Assembly: GCA_947476065.1 (NCBI GenBank)
Contig: CANJPG010000002.1
Coordinates: 1 to 64,000 of the forward strand
Direction of reading: 5' to 3'
Length of the DNA stretch: 64,000 nt
Source: Fidelibacterota bacterium
Lineage (GTDB): Bacteria > Pseudomonadota > Alphaproteobacteria > Rhodospirillales > Rhodospirillaceae
Positions 43,854 to 52,621 of the stretch are shown piece after piece (position 1 is the stretch's first letter; the number at the start of each line of letters is the position of its first letter). Below the pieces are notes generated by a model. It saw only the letters and a program-made list of their open reading frames with translations. It made no database searches and was not told the origin of the DNA. The translations under genes and the position numbers were made by a program.

Positions 43854-44789
43854 TTATTCGACGTCGGTGAGAAGGTCGGCAAGGCCCGGAGCCGGGCTGG
43901 CTTCGGCAAAGGCCACGGCGCGGTCGATTTCCGACTTAACATCGGCTTCCATCTCTTTGACGAGATCGGCCCAGCGGTACAGCGGGTCGGTGGCGAGCCA
44001 TTTTTCCATCTCGGCGCGGCTGCGGTAGCCGGAATCAAAGTCGTCACCGGGACCCACGTGCTCCTTGTAGCGGTATGTCTTGATCATCAGCCACTCCGGC
44101 CCGCCGCCGCTACGCAAGGACTCAAGCAGCTTGGCGCTGGTATCGGCGATCTTGATGAGATCGTTGCCGTCTTCGATGACAGTGGTGTTGATGTTATAGG
44201 CCTTGGCGTGCGTTACGATGTCGAAAGCCTGGCGTTCCCGCAGGGGTGTGTGGACGGCGAGCGCATTGTTTTCGCAGACGAAGAGCACTGGCAGCTTGTG
44301 AAGAGACGCGAAGTTGAGGCTCTCGTGATAGACCCCCTCCTCGATGGCGCCGTCGCCGAAAATCGTAATGATCGCCTGTTTGTCGCCGCGCACTTTTGCT
44401 GCGAGTGCTGCGCCAACGGCATGGGGGATAGTGCTGGCCACGACGGCGGACGAACCCATCATGCCAACTTCGGGTGCCGCCAAGTGCATTGAGCCGGCTT
44501 TGCCGCCGGAGACACCGCCCTTGCGCCCATACAACTCAGCCATGAGCTCGGGCAGCTTGCCGCCCTTGGCGACGTAATAGGCGTGACCGCGGTAGGTGGT
44601 GAAAAGCACGTCGCGCGCTGTCATGGGCTCGCACAGGCCGACGGCCACGGGCTCCTGGCCGATGGACAAATGCACCGGGCTTTGAATCTTGTCCGATGGA
44701 TAGAGTTCGATCACGCGTTCTTCGATCCGGCGGATCAGCAAAGTCTGATAGATCAGCCGTTTTAGGCGCTCGTTATGCGTATTTGCCAC
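43854..44789 (-). CDS. Thiamine-diphosphate E1 alpha subunit, pair 1
   Basis: This 311-residue E1-alpha has a canonical ThDP motif GDGAIEEG ... CENNALAVH starting near residue 144, GGKAGSMHLAAPEVG, and TTYRGHAYYVAKG. It forms with the downstream beta gene the first of two tandem alpha/beta pairs. In the minus-strand operon it follows the NUDIX gene by 18 bp. Confidence 0.86.
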   Translation of the reverse strand: MANTHNERLKRLIYQTLLIRRIEERVIELYPSDKIQSPVHLSIGQEPVAVGLCEPMTARDVLFTTYRGHAYYVAKGGKLPELMAELYGRKGGVSGGKAGSMHLAAPEVGMMGSSAVVASTIPHAVGAALAAKVRGDKQAIITIFGDGAIEEGVYHESLNFASLHKLPVLFVCENNALAVHTPLRERQAFDIVTHAKAYNINTTVIEDGNDLIKIADTSAKLLESLRSGGGPEWLMIKTYRYKEHVGPGDDFDSGYRSRAEMEKWLATDPLYRWADLVKEMEADVKSEIDRAVAFAEASPAPGLADLLTDVE

Positions 44790-44807
44790 GTCTTCCCCGC
44801 TGGGCCG

Positions 44808-45425
44808 TCATTCCGCGCCGTGAGTGTTTGCGCTAAATTGTTGATTAATCTCGTTAATACTTGCTTTAAATATATCGATCGACCACAGCAATTCCGCCAA
44901 TTTTATAGCCCCCAGAGCCACCAGGCAGTGCATGCCCTCCTGCTGGATAACACTTAGGAATTGCGCCCGCGGCACAATGACCATCTCCGGGCCCCGCTCC
45001 TTAACCGGCGTTACGGCGGCCGCCGCCACTCCAATAAACAATGATTGGAGCGTGTGCAAACGGCTTGGAATCGGCTCCGTCTGGCCCAGGCATTGCACCC
45101 GGGCGAGGCGCATTCCGGTCTCTTCAAAGACCTCGCGGCGCACGGCTTGCTCGGGTGTCTCGCCGGCGTCGATACGGCCTGCGGGGAACTCCAGGGTAAA
45201 CATTTCGACGACCGGCCGGGGCTGACGGACCATGACAAAATCGCCGTCCGCCGAAAGCAAGACGCAGATGACCCCGGCATTCTCGACCACGCGGTAATAG
45301 GGAGCGGGCACATAAGCTGGGTCGCCGTGGGAAGGGTCTGCGGCGCCCATATCAAGCGCCTCCACCCGCAGCCATTGTGATTCAAACACAATGGATGTTG
45401 CGACGGGCGTCACCTTCTGCGGCAT
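44808..45425 (-). CDS. NUDIX hydrolase
   Basis: This 205-residue protein has a perfect Nudix box (G-x5-E-x7-R-E-V-x-E-E-x-G: GRIDAGETPEQAVRREVFEETG) near residues 81-102. The N-terminal half resembles ADP-ribose/nucleotide-sugar pyrophosphatases. The ATG at 45425 lies 1 bp after the kinase gene; the longer upstream frame only runs inside that gene. It could cleave a nucleotide sugar or clear a toxic intermediate of the heptose pathway. Confidence 0.85.
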   Translation of the reverse strand: MPQKVTPVATSIVFESQWLRVEALDMGAADPSHGDPAYVPAPYYRVVENAGVICVLLSADGDFVMVRQPRPVVEMFTLEFPAGRIDAGETPEQAVRREVFEETGMRLARVQCLGQTEPIPSRLHTLQSLFIGVAAAAVTPVKERGPEMVIVPRAQFLSVIQQEGMHCLVALGAIKLAELLWSIDIFKASINEINQQFSANTHGAE

Positions 45426-45426
45426 T

Positions 45427-46437
45427 TTAACCGCCTGCGGCAGCGTCGGCCGAATAGACGACCTGTGTGCCCGAGGTGCCCAGCTGGAACGGCACGAAAG
45501 TGCCGATGTCATCCAGCTTTGAAATAACTTGTTCGCGCCGCTCGGGCGGCACGACAAAACACATGAACCCGGCTTGGCCCGCGCCCAGTAGCTTGCCGCC
45601 CCAGGCCCCATTCTCGCGCGCTAACGTATAAACGCGGTCGATGAACTCAGTGGAGACCTGATCACTGATGCCACGCTTCAAAGTCCAGGCTTCATGGAGC
45701 AGATTGCCGAAGGCTTCGATGTCGCCGTTCTGCAGAATTCCGACACCTTCAGCGGCCATGGCCTGCATACGCGTGACCTGGGCCTTGCGGTCGCCCAGAT
45801 TGCGGATGACGGCCTCGGCGACGCTGGACGCCGTGCGCTGGCGGCCAGTAAAAAACAGCAGCAGATGCTGATTTAGGCGATCGAAGTGCACCTTAGGCAA
45901 GTTGATCGGTTTGACGTTGATGGAGCTGTCCTTACCGAACTCGATGTAGTTAAGGCCGCCGTAGGCGGCGGCAGCCTGATCCTGCGAACCAACACGGTCG
46001 CCCAGCAAATTGCGCTCCAGGTGGATGGCTTCCATCGTCAGGCTCTGCGGACTCGGCTTTTCGCCACGTACCGTCCGCAGGGCATTAATCAGACCCACCG
46101 CAAACGTCGAGCTCGAGCCCATGCCCGAGCGGGCCGGCAAGTCGCCTTGATAGGTGATCTCGTAACCGATCGAATCGTCGAAGTTCAGGAACTTCATGCC
46201 TTCGCGCACGGCCGGGTGCAGAATGTCGTGCAATGTTTCTACGGTCTCGACATGGCGCCAGATGACGCGGTGGACGAGGCCGCCGATCTTCGGCAGATGC
46301 CGCGCCGTGATGTAGACGTATTTATTGATGGACGTCGACAGCACCGCGCCGCCGTTCTGCAAATACCATTCAGGATAGTCGCTCCCCCCGCCAAAAAACG
46401 AGATTCGGTAGGGCGTGCGTGTAATTACGAAGCTCAT
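45427..46437 (-). CDS. hddA: GHMP kinase, D-glycero-D-manno-heptose 7-phosphate 1-kinase (HddA-like)
   Basis: This 336-residue protein starts ITRTPYRISFFGGGSDYPEWY, typical of HddA/fucokinase-like GHMP kinases, and has the ATP-binding loop ARSGMGSSSTFAVG near residue 105-118 and a C-terminal KLLGAGQAGFMCF motif. HddA makes heptose 1,7-bisphosphate, which GmhB then dephosphorylates. The presence of gmhA and the hddC-gmhB fusion in the window supports this substrate. It overlaps the dehydratase gene by 4 bp. Confidence 0.85.
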   Translation of the reverse strand: MSFVITRTPYRISFFGGGSDYPEWYLQNGGAVLSTSINKYVYITARHLPKIGGLVHRVIWRHVETVETLHDILHPAVREGMKFLNFDDSIGYEITYQGDLPARSGMGSSSTFAVGLINALRTVRGEKPSPQSLTMEAIHLERNLLGDRVGSQDQAAAAYGGLNYIEFGKDSSINVKPINLPKVHFDRLNQHLLLFFTGRQRTASSVAEAVIRNLGDRKAQVTRMQAMAAEGVGILQNGDIEAFGNLLHEAWTLKRGISDQVSTEFIDRVYTLARENGAWGGKLLGAGQAGFMCFVVPPERREQVISKLDDIGTFVPFQLGTSGTQVVYSADAAAGG

Positions 46438-47408
46438 TTGCTGTACAGACTCTTGAGGCGAACGCGGTGGTAGTTGAGCAGGTCGAGCAGTGTTTCTTCC
46501 ATCGAGATGGTGGGCGCCCAGCCTGTGGCCTTCCTGAATTTGGAAACGTCGGGGATCTGCAGCGTCACATCAGAAGGCCGCAAGCGCGCGGGGTCCACTT
46601 CATGCGTCACGGCAACGGTGGCATGGGATTTGAGAATGTCCAGAATCTTGCCAATGGTGGCGGTTTCTTCGCCCCCGATGTTGTAGACCTCTCCCGGCGG
46701 ACATTTCTCCAGAAGCGTCCAGTAAGCGCGCACGGCATCCTTGACGTGGGTGATTGTGCGCACGCTGTCGAGGTTACCCACCTTGATCGGCCCTTGCGCG
46801 AGGCCCAGTTCGCGCTCGGCGATCTGCTCGGCAAAGGTACTTTCGGCAAACACGCTGCCACGGCGCGGGCCGGTGTGAGTGAACATGCGCGTGCGCAGCG
46901 TCTTGATACCGTAGGACAGGAAATACTGAAGGCCGAGCATATCCTCGCCGACTTTGGATACGGCATAGGGGCTGGCTGGGCGCAGCACATTGCTCTCCGT
47001 AATCGGCACCTCGTCCGGGCGCACTTGGCCGTAGACCTCAGACGACGAACAGATGTGGATAACGGGGTCCGTCTTCGAGAGCCGTATGGCCTCCAGTAGG
47101 TTCGCCGTCCCAATAATGTTGGTATCGAGGGTATCGATCGGCGCAGCAAAGCTTTGATCGACATAGGACTGAGCAGCCAGGTGGAATATGCGCTCAGGCC
47201 TGACACGCGACAGCAAGTTGGTAAGACCGCTCAAGTCGCGCAGATCGCCAAGATGCAAGTTAAGGCGGTTGAGGATAGGCCGGATATTGTCTTTTGGGCT
47301 GCGCCAGCGCAGCAAGCCATGGATTTCAACGTCGCGGTGTTCGGCCAGGACATACTCGGCCAAGTGGCTGCCGACCATGCCGGTCACGCCGGTAATCAGG
47401 ATTTTCAT
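46434..47408 (-). CDS. GDP-mannose/GDP-heptose 4,6-dehydratase-like (GMD/DmhA)
   Basis: This is a 324-residue extended SDR. NAD motif GVTGMVGSH is at residues 7-15, then FHLAAQSYVDQSF, CSSSEVYG, YAVSK and the NIGG segment. The sequence HGLLRWRSPKDNI after the first strands is reminiscent of GDP-mannose dehydratases. Being operonic with hddA and near the other GDP-heptose genes, it probably converts GDP-heptose to the 4-keto-6-deoxy form, as DmhA does in Yersinia. GDP-mannose is the alternative substrate. Confidence 0.75.
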   Translation of the reverse strand: MKILITGVTGMVGSHLAEYVLAEHRDVEIHGLLRWRSPKDNIRPILNRLNLHLGDLRDLSGLTNLLSRVRPERIFHLAAQSYVDQSFAAPIDTLDTNIIGTANLLEAIRLSKTDPVIHICSSSEVYGQVRPDEVPITESNVLRPASPYAVSKVGEDMLGLQYFLSYGIKTLRTRMFTHTGPRRGSVFAESTFAEQIAERELGLAQGPIKVGNLDSVRTITHVKDAVRAYWTLLEKCPPGEVYNIGGEETATIGKILDILKSHATVAVTHEVDPARLRPSDVTLQIPDVSKFRKATGWAPTISMEETLLDLLNYHRVRLKSLYSK

Positions 47409-47500
47409 TGTTAGGTTCTCGCCGCTTGGGGTCTTGCAGAAGGCGTCAGGCTATCCGAAGGCTCCCGACTTGGGCAGCCCGAACCGGACCCTAATGGGAC

Positions 47501-48646
47501 TTAGTTGGGACTTTGTAAACTTTTAGATGCGGAATGCTGGCTTTCCTTAAGATCGATGGCTTTTTCTACAACCTGCTTTACGTCGCTTAAGGCCACGGTA
47601 AAGTCAGCATTTGCGCCTTCCTTGGGCCAGTCACCAGACACGGCCCGGGGCAGACGGTCATAGGTTTGGCCCAAAACCGCAGCGATACCCATAGGACCAA
47701 ACACACCGGTCATATGGGCCGGTAAGATTCCTACAATGATGGAGTCAGTGGGGGCAAAATGCGTCAGCGCGGTCGCCGAGCCAATAACCGCGACGACAAT
47801 TTCGGCCGATCGCATCAAATTGACCTGCTCCGCAGCGGTCTTTCCTGCGAACTCTACATAATTGAATCCCTGGCCCTCAAGATAGCGCCAAACCTCGTCT
47901 TCATTCAGAAGCCTGCGGTGCGCCGTATCGCGGCGGCCAATGAAAATTCGCTTTGGCCCGACCGAGCCTGCCGGCGCGGCGTTCATGAGCAACTTCCGGC
48001 GCACGGCCATGATGCCATCGTCCCAAAATGCATAGCCCTCAATCCAAGCCGCGATGGGAGCTGACGTTACCCACACGCTGCGAAATTTCGGCGCCGGGTG
48101 GTGCGGCACCTTAAGGAAGCGGTCCCGCGGCACTCCAAACAGTTCAATGAACGATAGCCAGGATTCAGGCACGCCCTCGTAAACCGCCAGCGGGAACTTA
48201 TCCAAAAGACCGCACCGCTCGAAGGCAGGCAGACGAAACAGGAATTCATAAATAAAGTGGCCAAAAAATTTGGTGTCGCCGGAGTAGCCACCGAGAAAGC
48301 AGCACTCTTCAGCTATATACGGGCGAGGTCGTTCCTCCTCGATGACCTGCTCCCTGTAGTAATGAGCAAATTCTTTCGGCAAATAGTTCCGATGCGACTG
48401 ATGCGCAAAAGCCGCCCGCGCGTGGCTGTCTTTGACATAACTTTTGCCGAAGACAATGGCCTCGCGAACGCGTCCGCAATACATGGCACCAGACTGGATA
48501 GACATCTCGGTCACGCCGCTTAAGGACTTTAACGGACGCAGCAGGGTCTCGGTCGCGCGCGCGAGCCATTGAAACGGCTCTCCCTGCTCTTCGCAAATCC
48601 GCTCCAGCGTAACGCTGTCAATTTCATGAGTTTGCGTGGTTACCAT
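47501..48646 (-). CDS. Glycosyltransferase family 61 (DUF563), copy 2
   Basis: This 381-residue GT61-like protein has GGYSGDTKFFGHFIYEFLFRLPAFE (the His-containing N-terminal block), KRIFIGRRDTAHRRLLNEDEV, and the C-terminal GSATALTHFAPTDSIIVGILP block where donor binding is expected. The ATG at 48646 is preferred to the TTG 21 bp upstream. It is highly similar to the adjacent upstream gene, so the pair arose by tandem duplication. It is intracellular by composition (no membrane helix). Confidence 0.8.
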   Translation of the reverse strand: MVTTQTHEIDSVTLERICEEQGEPFQWLARATETLLRPLKSLSGVTEMSIQSGAMYCGRVREAIVFGKSYVKDSHARAAFAHQSHRNYLPKEFAHYYREQVIEEERPRPYIAEECCFLGGYSGDTKFFGHFIYEFLFRLPAFERCGLLDKFPLAVYEGVPESWLSFIELFGVPRDRFLKVPHHPAPKFRSVWVTSAPIAAWIEGYAFWDDGIMAVRRKLLMNAAPAGSVGPKRIFIGRRDTAHRRLLNEDEVWRYLEGQGFNYVEFAGKTAAEQVNLMRSAEIVVAVIGSATALTHFAPTDSIIVGILPAHMTGVFGPMGIAAVLGQTYDRLPRAVSGDWPKEGANADFTVALSDVKQVVEKAIDLKESQHSASKSLQSPN

Positions 48647-48687
48647 TGGCCCACCGGACGAAGGCAATTGTGACGTCTTGCAATCAA

Positions 48688-49806
48688 TTATTTTTCCACC
48701 ACTGCTGAGCCGCCTTTAAATTCGATTGCCAGACTTACGGCACGACGCACGGCTTCTATATCAACATCGAAGTCGTTAGATAAACCGACCTTTGAACCAT
48801 CATCGACAATCCTAGCGGGTATGCGTTCATAGATTTGGCCCAGAACGGCTGCAAAGCCCTTCGCCCCCAATCCGCCTTGTATATGGATCGGCAGGAAATC
48901 GATGATGATGCAGTCTCGTGGAGCGAATGGGGTTAGGCTGCCATTGGATCCCGAGACCACGACAGCGATTTCGGCTGATCGCATCAGCCTTATCTGCTCA
49001 GCCGCTGGTTTGCCGGCAAACTCCACATACTCGAAGCCATTGGCTTCCAAGAACGCCCATACCTCAGCTTCATTCAGCAATTTTCTATGGGTCGCGTCAC
49101 GGCGTCCGATAAAGATGCGTTTTGGTCCTGCGTCACCGGCGCTAATGGCATTGGCAAGTAATCTTTCCCGCATCCGGAATATACCCTCATCCCAGAACGC
49201 ATATCCGGCGGAGGACAATGCATTGGGACATGAGGCCGTCCAGACATTCCTAAAAAACGGCGCCGGCAGCCGGGAAATCTTTTTCAAGCGGCTCTTTGGA
49301 ACGCCGTAGAGTTCGATAAACGAGAGCCAGGAATCAGGAACGTCGTCGAACACCGCAACCGGAAATCGCTCAAGCAGACCGGACATTTCGAACGCAGCTA
49401 GGCGATATAAGAATTCAAAAATGAAGTGACCGAAATATTTTGCATCCCCAGAATAACCACCCAAAAAACAGCATTCCTCGCTAACATAGGGTCGCGGCCT
49501 AGTATCGTTGATGATCTGGGCCTTGTAGTAGTGCGCAAACTCCTGCGGTACGTAATCTCTATGTGACTGATGCACAAACGCTACATGCTTGGACTCAGCC
49601 ATGACGTAGCTTTTGCCAAAGATGACAGCGTTACTCACCCGCCCGCAATACGCCAAGTTTAAGCGATAGGCCTCGACGCCCACGCCAGATATCAATGATT
49701 GGAGAGGACGGTGAAGCGTAAAATCGCCGCGATTTAAATATTGAAATGGCTGCCCCTGGCCGTCGCAGATCAACTCAAGCGGAACGCTAATAACGCCGGA
49801 GGACAT
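48688..49806 (-). CDS. Glycosyltransferase family 61 (DUF563), copy 1
   Basis: This is a 372-residue paralogue of the next gene, with the same blocks: GGYSGDAKYFGHFIFEFLYRLAAFE, KRIFIGRRDATHRKLLNEAEV and GSNGSLTPFAPRDCIIIDFLP. The His-Phe of THFAP in the sister protein is Pro-Phe here (TPFAP), a possible functional difference. It is the first gene of the approximately 11-gene minus-strand operon. Confidence 0.8.
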   Translation of the reverse strand: MSSGVISVPLELICDGQGQPFQYLNRGDFTLHRPLQSLISGVGVEAYRLNLAYCGRVSNAVIFGKSYVMAESKHVAFVHQSHRDYVPQEFAHYYKAQIINDTRPRPYVSEECCFLGGYSGDAKYFGHFIFEFLYRLAAFEMSGLLERFPVAVFDDVPDSWLSFIELYGVPKSRLKKISRLPAPFFRNVWTASCPNALSSAGYAFWDEGIFRMRERLLANAISAGDAGPKRIFIGRRDATHRKLLNEAEVWAFLEANGFEYVEFAGKPAAEQIRLMRSAEIAVVVSGSNGSLTPFAPRDCIIIDFLPIHIQGGLGAKGFAAVLGQIYERIPARIVDDGSKVGLSNDFDVDIEAVRRAVSLAIEFKGGSAVVEK

Positions 49807-50181
49807 CAGAGGGAACCGGGATACGCAATCGGACGATTGCAGGAATTCAATGCCAATTTCCTCACCTGCTTAAGAATTGGTGATAGGGCCAAAAAAAACG
49901 CATAGTTCCCCGCGTATTGGTCGCGAGAAGGTGGCAGTTCTGGCCTAAAATCCCAATCCGTTCAAGCGACAAGCGGTCGGCGCGGGAAGTTGCTGTAAGC
50001 GCCCTCTTCACCATTTCGAGAGTTTTATACTATATGCTGACGCTCACCTGCACGCAGAGCCGCACGCTAAAAAATGAAACTTAAGATTGATTAAATTCGA
50101 TTTTTGCATTGGCGTTGATCTGACACCTCTGTTGCTCCCTTTGCATACCCGCCAACGACCTAAACTGAAGGCGAAACCAGC
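49807..50181. other. Divergent intergenic region between the two glycan operons
   Basis: This 375-bp gene-free stretch must contain the promoters of both the minus-strand (GT61 first) and plus-strand (epimerase first) operons. It has AT-rich segments at 50022-50038 (TATACTATA-like, on either strand a -10 candidate) and 50068-50117, but I found no convincing -35/-10 pair. No RNA gene or small coding frame is evident. Confidence 0.4.
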
Positions 50182-50712
50182 GTGAATATCGAAAAAACCA
50201 AGCTCGACGGCGTACTGCTCATCAAGCCCGAGGTCTTCGAAGACCACCGCGGTTGGTACACTATGACCTATAACGAGCGGGAGTATACGGCGGCGCTCGA
50301 GCCACACGGTGTATCCGGACTGCGATTCGTCGAAGACGATATCTCGATCTCAAGCGCCAACGTGCTGCGCGGCATCCACGGCGACCGCCGCACGACCAAG
50401 TTGATCAGTTGTCTGGAAGGCAAATTCTACCTTGTTGTCATCAACAATATCGAAGGCCACAAGCAGTACCGTCAATGGACGGCGTTTACACTGTCGGAAC
50501 ACAATCGCCATCAAGTTCTGGTGCCCGCGGGCTTCGGTAACGGCCATCTTGTAATTAGCGAGCGGGCGATTTTCAGCTACAAACAAAGCGCCTATTACGA
50601 CCCGGCTTCCCAATTCACACTTGTCTGGAACGACCCTGCCTTGGGCATCTGGTGGCCGACATCTGACCCGGTGCTTTCACGCCGGGATCAGGTCGGCCAT
50701 TTCGTGACCTGA
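50182..50712 (+). CDS. RmlC-like nucleotide-sugar 3/5-epimerase (cupin)
   Basis: This is a 176-residue dTDP-4-dehydrorhamnose 3,5-epimerase-family protein. RmlC landmarks are present: EDHRGW, the catalytic-His segment VLRGIHGD, FSYKQSAYYDP with the acid Tyr, and WNDPALGIWWP. C-3/C-5 epimerases of this fold act on GDP-4-keto-6-deoxyheptose in Campylobacter (DdahB/MlghB), which fits the heptose genes that follow. The start is GTG, 23 bp before gmhA's region ends the gap; no in-frame ATG is nearer. Confidence 0.8.
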   Translation: MNIEKTKLDGVLLIKPEVFEDHRGWYTMTYNEREYTAALEPHGVSGLRFVEDDISISSANVLRGIHGDRRTTKLISCLEGKFYLVVINNIEGHKQYRQWTAFTLSEHNRHQVLVPAGFGNGHLVISERAIFSYKQSAYYDPASQFTLVWNDPALGIWWPTSDPVLSRRDQVGHFVT

Positions 50713-50735
50713 ATTGTCTGACAACGCGAGCAATC

Positions 50736-51314
50736 ATGAATTCTCTATCCAATGCGCAGGCGATTTCCGAAGCCATCTCGGTGAATATCGCGAACCTGGA
50801 AAAGCTTAAAGCCCAGATCGGCGATATCGAACGGGCCGCCAATATTATTGTCGAGGCTTTGCACGCAGGATGCGCCATCTACTTTTGCGGTAATGGCGGC
50901 TCGGCGGCCGACGCCCAACATCTTGCCGCCGAGCTTTCGGGGCGTTTCCTGAAAAACCGTCGTCCTCTGCCAGGTGTCGCGCTGACCACCAATTCCTCGG
51001 CCTTGACGGCCATCGGAAATGATTTTGGTTTCGACGAGGTCTTCTCCCGCCAATTGGAAGGCGTGGCAAAAAAAGGGGACGTGCTGGTGTCGCTCTCGAC
51101 CAGCGGCAACAGCGCGAATGTGGTCAAAGCAATCGAGAGCGCGCTTGCGCACGGCATGAAAACCATCGGCCTAACGGGCGAGCGTGACAGCGCTATGTCG
51201 GCGAAGTGCAGCATATGCTTGAAGATGCCGTCGGCCGCCACGCCGCGTATTCAGGAAATGCACATCCTCGTTGGCCATATCTTGTGCGAACTGGCAGAGA
51301 ACGCCGTCACTTGA
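50736..51314 (+). CDS. gmhA: Sedoheptulose-7-phosphate isomerase GmhA
   Basis: This is a 192-residue SIS-domain isomerase. FCGNGGSAADAQHLAAEL near residues 49-66, ALTTNSSALTAIGND, SLSTSGNSANV, and TPRIQEMHILVGHILCELAE are all GmhA hallmarks, including the catalytic Glu and His. It converts sedoheptulose 7-phosphate to D-glycero-D-manno-heptose 7-phosphate, the first step of the GDP-heptose route. It is followed 11 bp later by the hddC-gmhB fusion. Confidence 0.94.
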   Translation: MNSLSNAQAISEAISVNIANLEKLKAQIGDIERAANIIVEALHAGCAIYFCGNGGSAADAQHLAAELSGRFLKNRRPLPGVALTTNSSALTAIGNDFGFDEVFSRQLEGVAKKGDVLVSLSTSGNSANVVKAIESALAHGMKTIGLTGERDSAMSAKCSICLKMPSAATPRIQEMHILVGHILCELAENAVT

Positions 51315-51325
51315 CCAGCAAGCCT

Positions 51326-52546
51326 ATGATGGCCGGCCGCCAATGTGTGATTCTCGTGGGGGGCAGGGGTACGCGCCTGGGCGCTTTGACGCAGAATTGC
51401 CCCAAACCCTTGCTGGCAGTGGGTGGGCGGCCATTTGTGAGCTACCTGATTCAAGAGGCCGCGCGTCACGGCTTCAGACGCATACTACTTTTGGCCGGCT
51501 TCAAAGCCGAATCCTTTGCCGATGAATTGGCCGCACTCCACAAGCATGCGCCGGGCAATGTTGAACTTTCCATCGTCACCGAGCCGGTGCCTCTCGGCAC
51601 AGCGGGCGCCTTAAAATTTGCGGCGGCGCGGCTTGACACACATTTCCTCTTGCTCAACGGCGACAGTATTTTCGATGTGAACCTTCTCGATTTGGCCGCG
51701 CCGCCATTTCCCGCCGGCATCATTGGGCGGTTGGCCCTGAAACCGGAGCAGGACACTGCCCGCTATGGAACCGTGGCCTTTGAGGACGGCTATGTCCGTA
51801 AGTTCATTGAGAAAAACCCCGCAAGTGAACCTGGACTGATCAACGGTGGGGTCTATTGGCTAAGCCGTCAGATCGTTGCTCATATCGCAGACGGCTTCGT
51901 TTCGTTGGAGAACGATGTTTTGCCAAAACTGGCTACCGGCGGACATCTCCAGGGCACAGTTTATGACCGCTTCATGCTGGATATCGGGCTCCCTGACACC
52001 CTTCAACAGGCCCAATCCGGTGTCCCTGCGCGGATGCACAGACCGGCGGTTTTTTTTGACCGCGATGGCGTCCTCAACAAGGACGTCGGATACGCTCATC
52101 GCAGCGACCAGATCGTCTGGATCGATGGAGCAATAGCGGCCGTCAAGACTTTCAACGATGCCGGATATTACGTTTTTGTGGTCACAAATCAGGCTGGCGT
52201 GGCGCGCGGGCTTTATGCCGAAGCCGACGTACAGGCCCTCCATTTCTGGATGAACGATGAGCTTGCGCGGTCGGGCGGCCATATCGACGCTTTCATGTAT
52301 TGCCCGCATCATCCCCAAGGAACGGTGGCAAAATACACAAGGGCTTCGCAGCACCGCAAACCGGCCCCCGGGATGATTGTCGACCTCTTGAACGCCTGGC
52401 CCATAGTCCGTGACCGCAGCTTTCTAATCGGCGATAAAGATACAGATATCGCAGCAGCGGAAGCCGCGGGGGTGCGCGGATACCTGTACAAAGGCGGTAA
52501 TATGGCTAATTTTGCCAGGAAATGCGCTGGCATGCGTGAGTTATAG
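51326..52546 (+). CDS. Fused heptose-1-phosphate guanylyltransferase / heptose-1,7-bisphosphate phosphatase (HddC-GmhB)
   Basis: This 406-residue bifunctional protein has an N-terminal part (about 1-230), a nucleotidyltransferase: VILVGGRGTRLGALT..CPKPLLAVGGRPF, LLLNGDSIFDVN, GRLALKPEQDTARYGTV. The C-terminal part (about 240-400) is a HAD phosphatase of the GmhB type: FFDRDGVLNKD with the DxD nucleophiles D245 and D247, VVTNQAGVARG, CPHHPQG with zinc-binding Cys, HRKPAPGM and LIGDKDTDI. Together they make heptose 1-phosphate from the bisphosphate and then GDP-heptose. In most species these are two genes. The start could also be TTG at 51311 overlapping the gmhA stop. Confidence 0.88.
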   Translation: MMAGRQCVILVGGRGTRLGALTQNCPKPLLAVGGRPFVSYLIQEAARHGFRRILLLAGFKAESFADELAALHKHAPGNVELSIVTEPVPLGTAGALKFAAARLDTHFLLLNGDSIFDVNLLDLAAPPFPAGIIGRLALKPEQDTARYGTVAFEDGYVRKFIEKNPASEPGLINGGVYWLSRQIVAHIADGFVSLENDVLPKLATGGHLQGTVYDRFMLDIGLPDTLQQAQSGVPARMHRPAVFFDRDGVLNKDVGYAHRSDQIVWIDGAIAAVKTFNDAGYYVFVVTNQAGVARGLYAEADVQALHFWMNDELARSGGHIDAFMYCPHHPQGTVAKYTRASQHRKPAPGMIVDLLNAWPIVRDRSFLIGDKDTDIAAAEAAGVRGYLYKGGNMANFARKCAGMREL

Positions 52547-52621
52547 CCCGGACGCGAGGGCTACGTTACCATTTCAGCTTAACGAATTGCGACGACAAAA
52601 CTTTCATAAGGCAGACCACAC

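Noticed and set aside
42811-44028. 405-codon plus-strand frame over the first E1 pair
   Set aside because: It spans two overlapping real genes in antisense and shows no family motif.
49807-50181. Specific promoter pairs for the two divergent glycan operons
   Set aside because: Several TATA-like stretches exist, but none has a good partner box at 16-18 bp on either strand.
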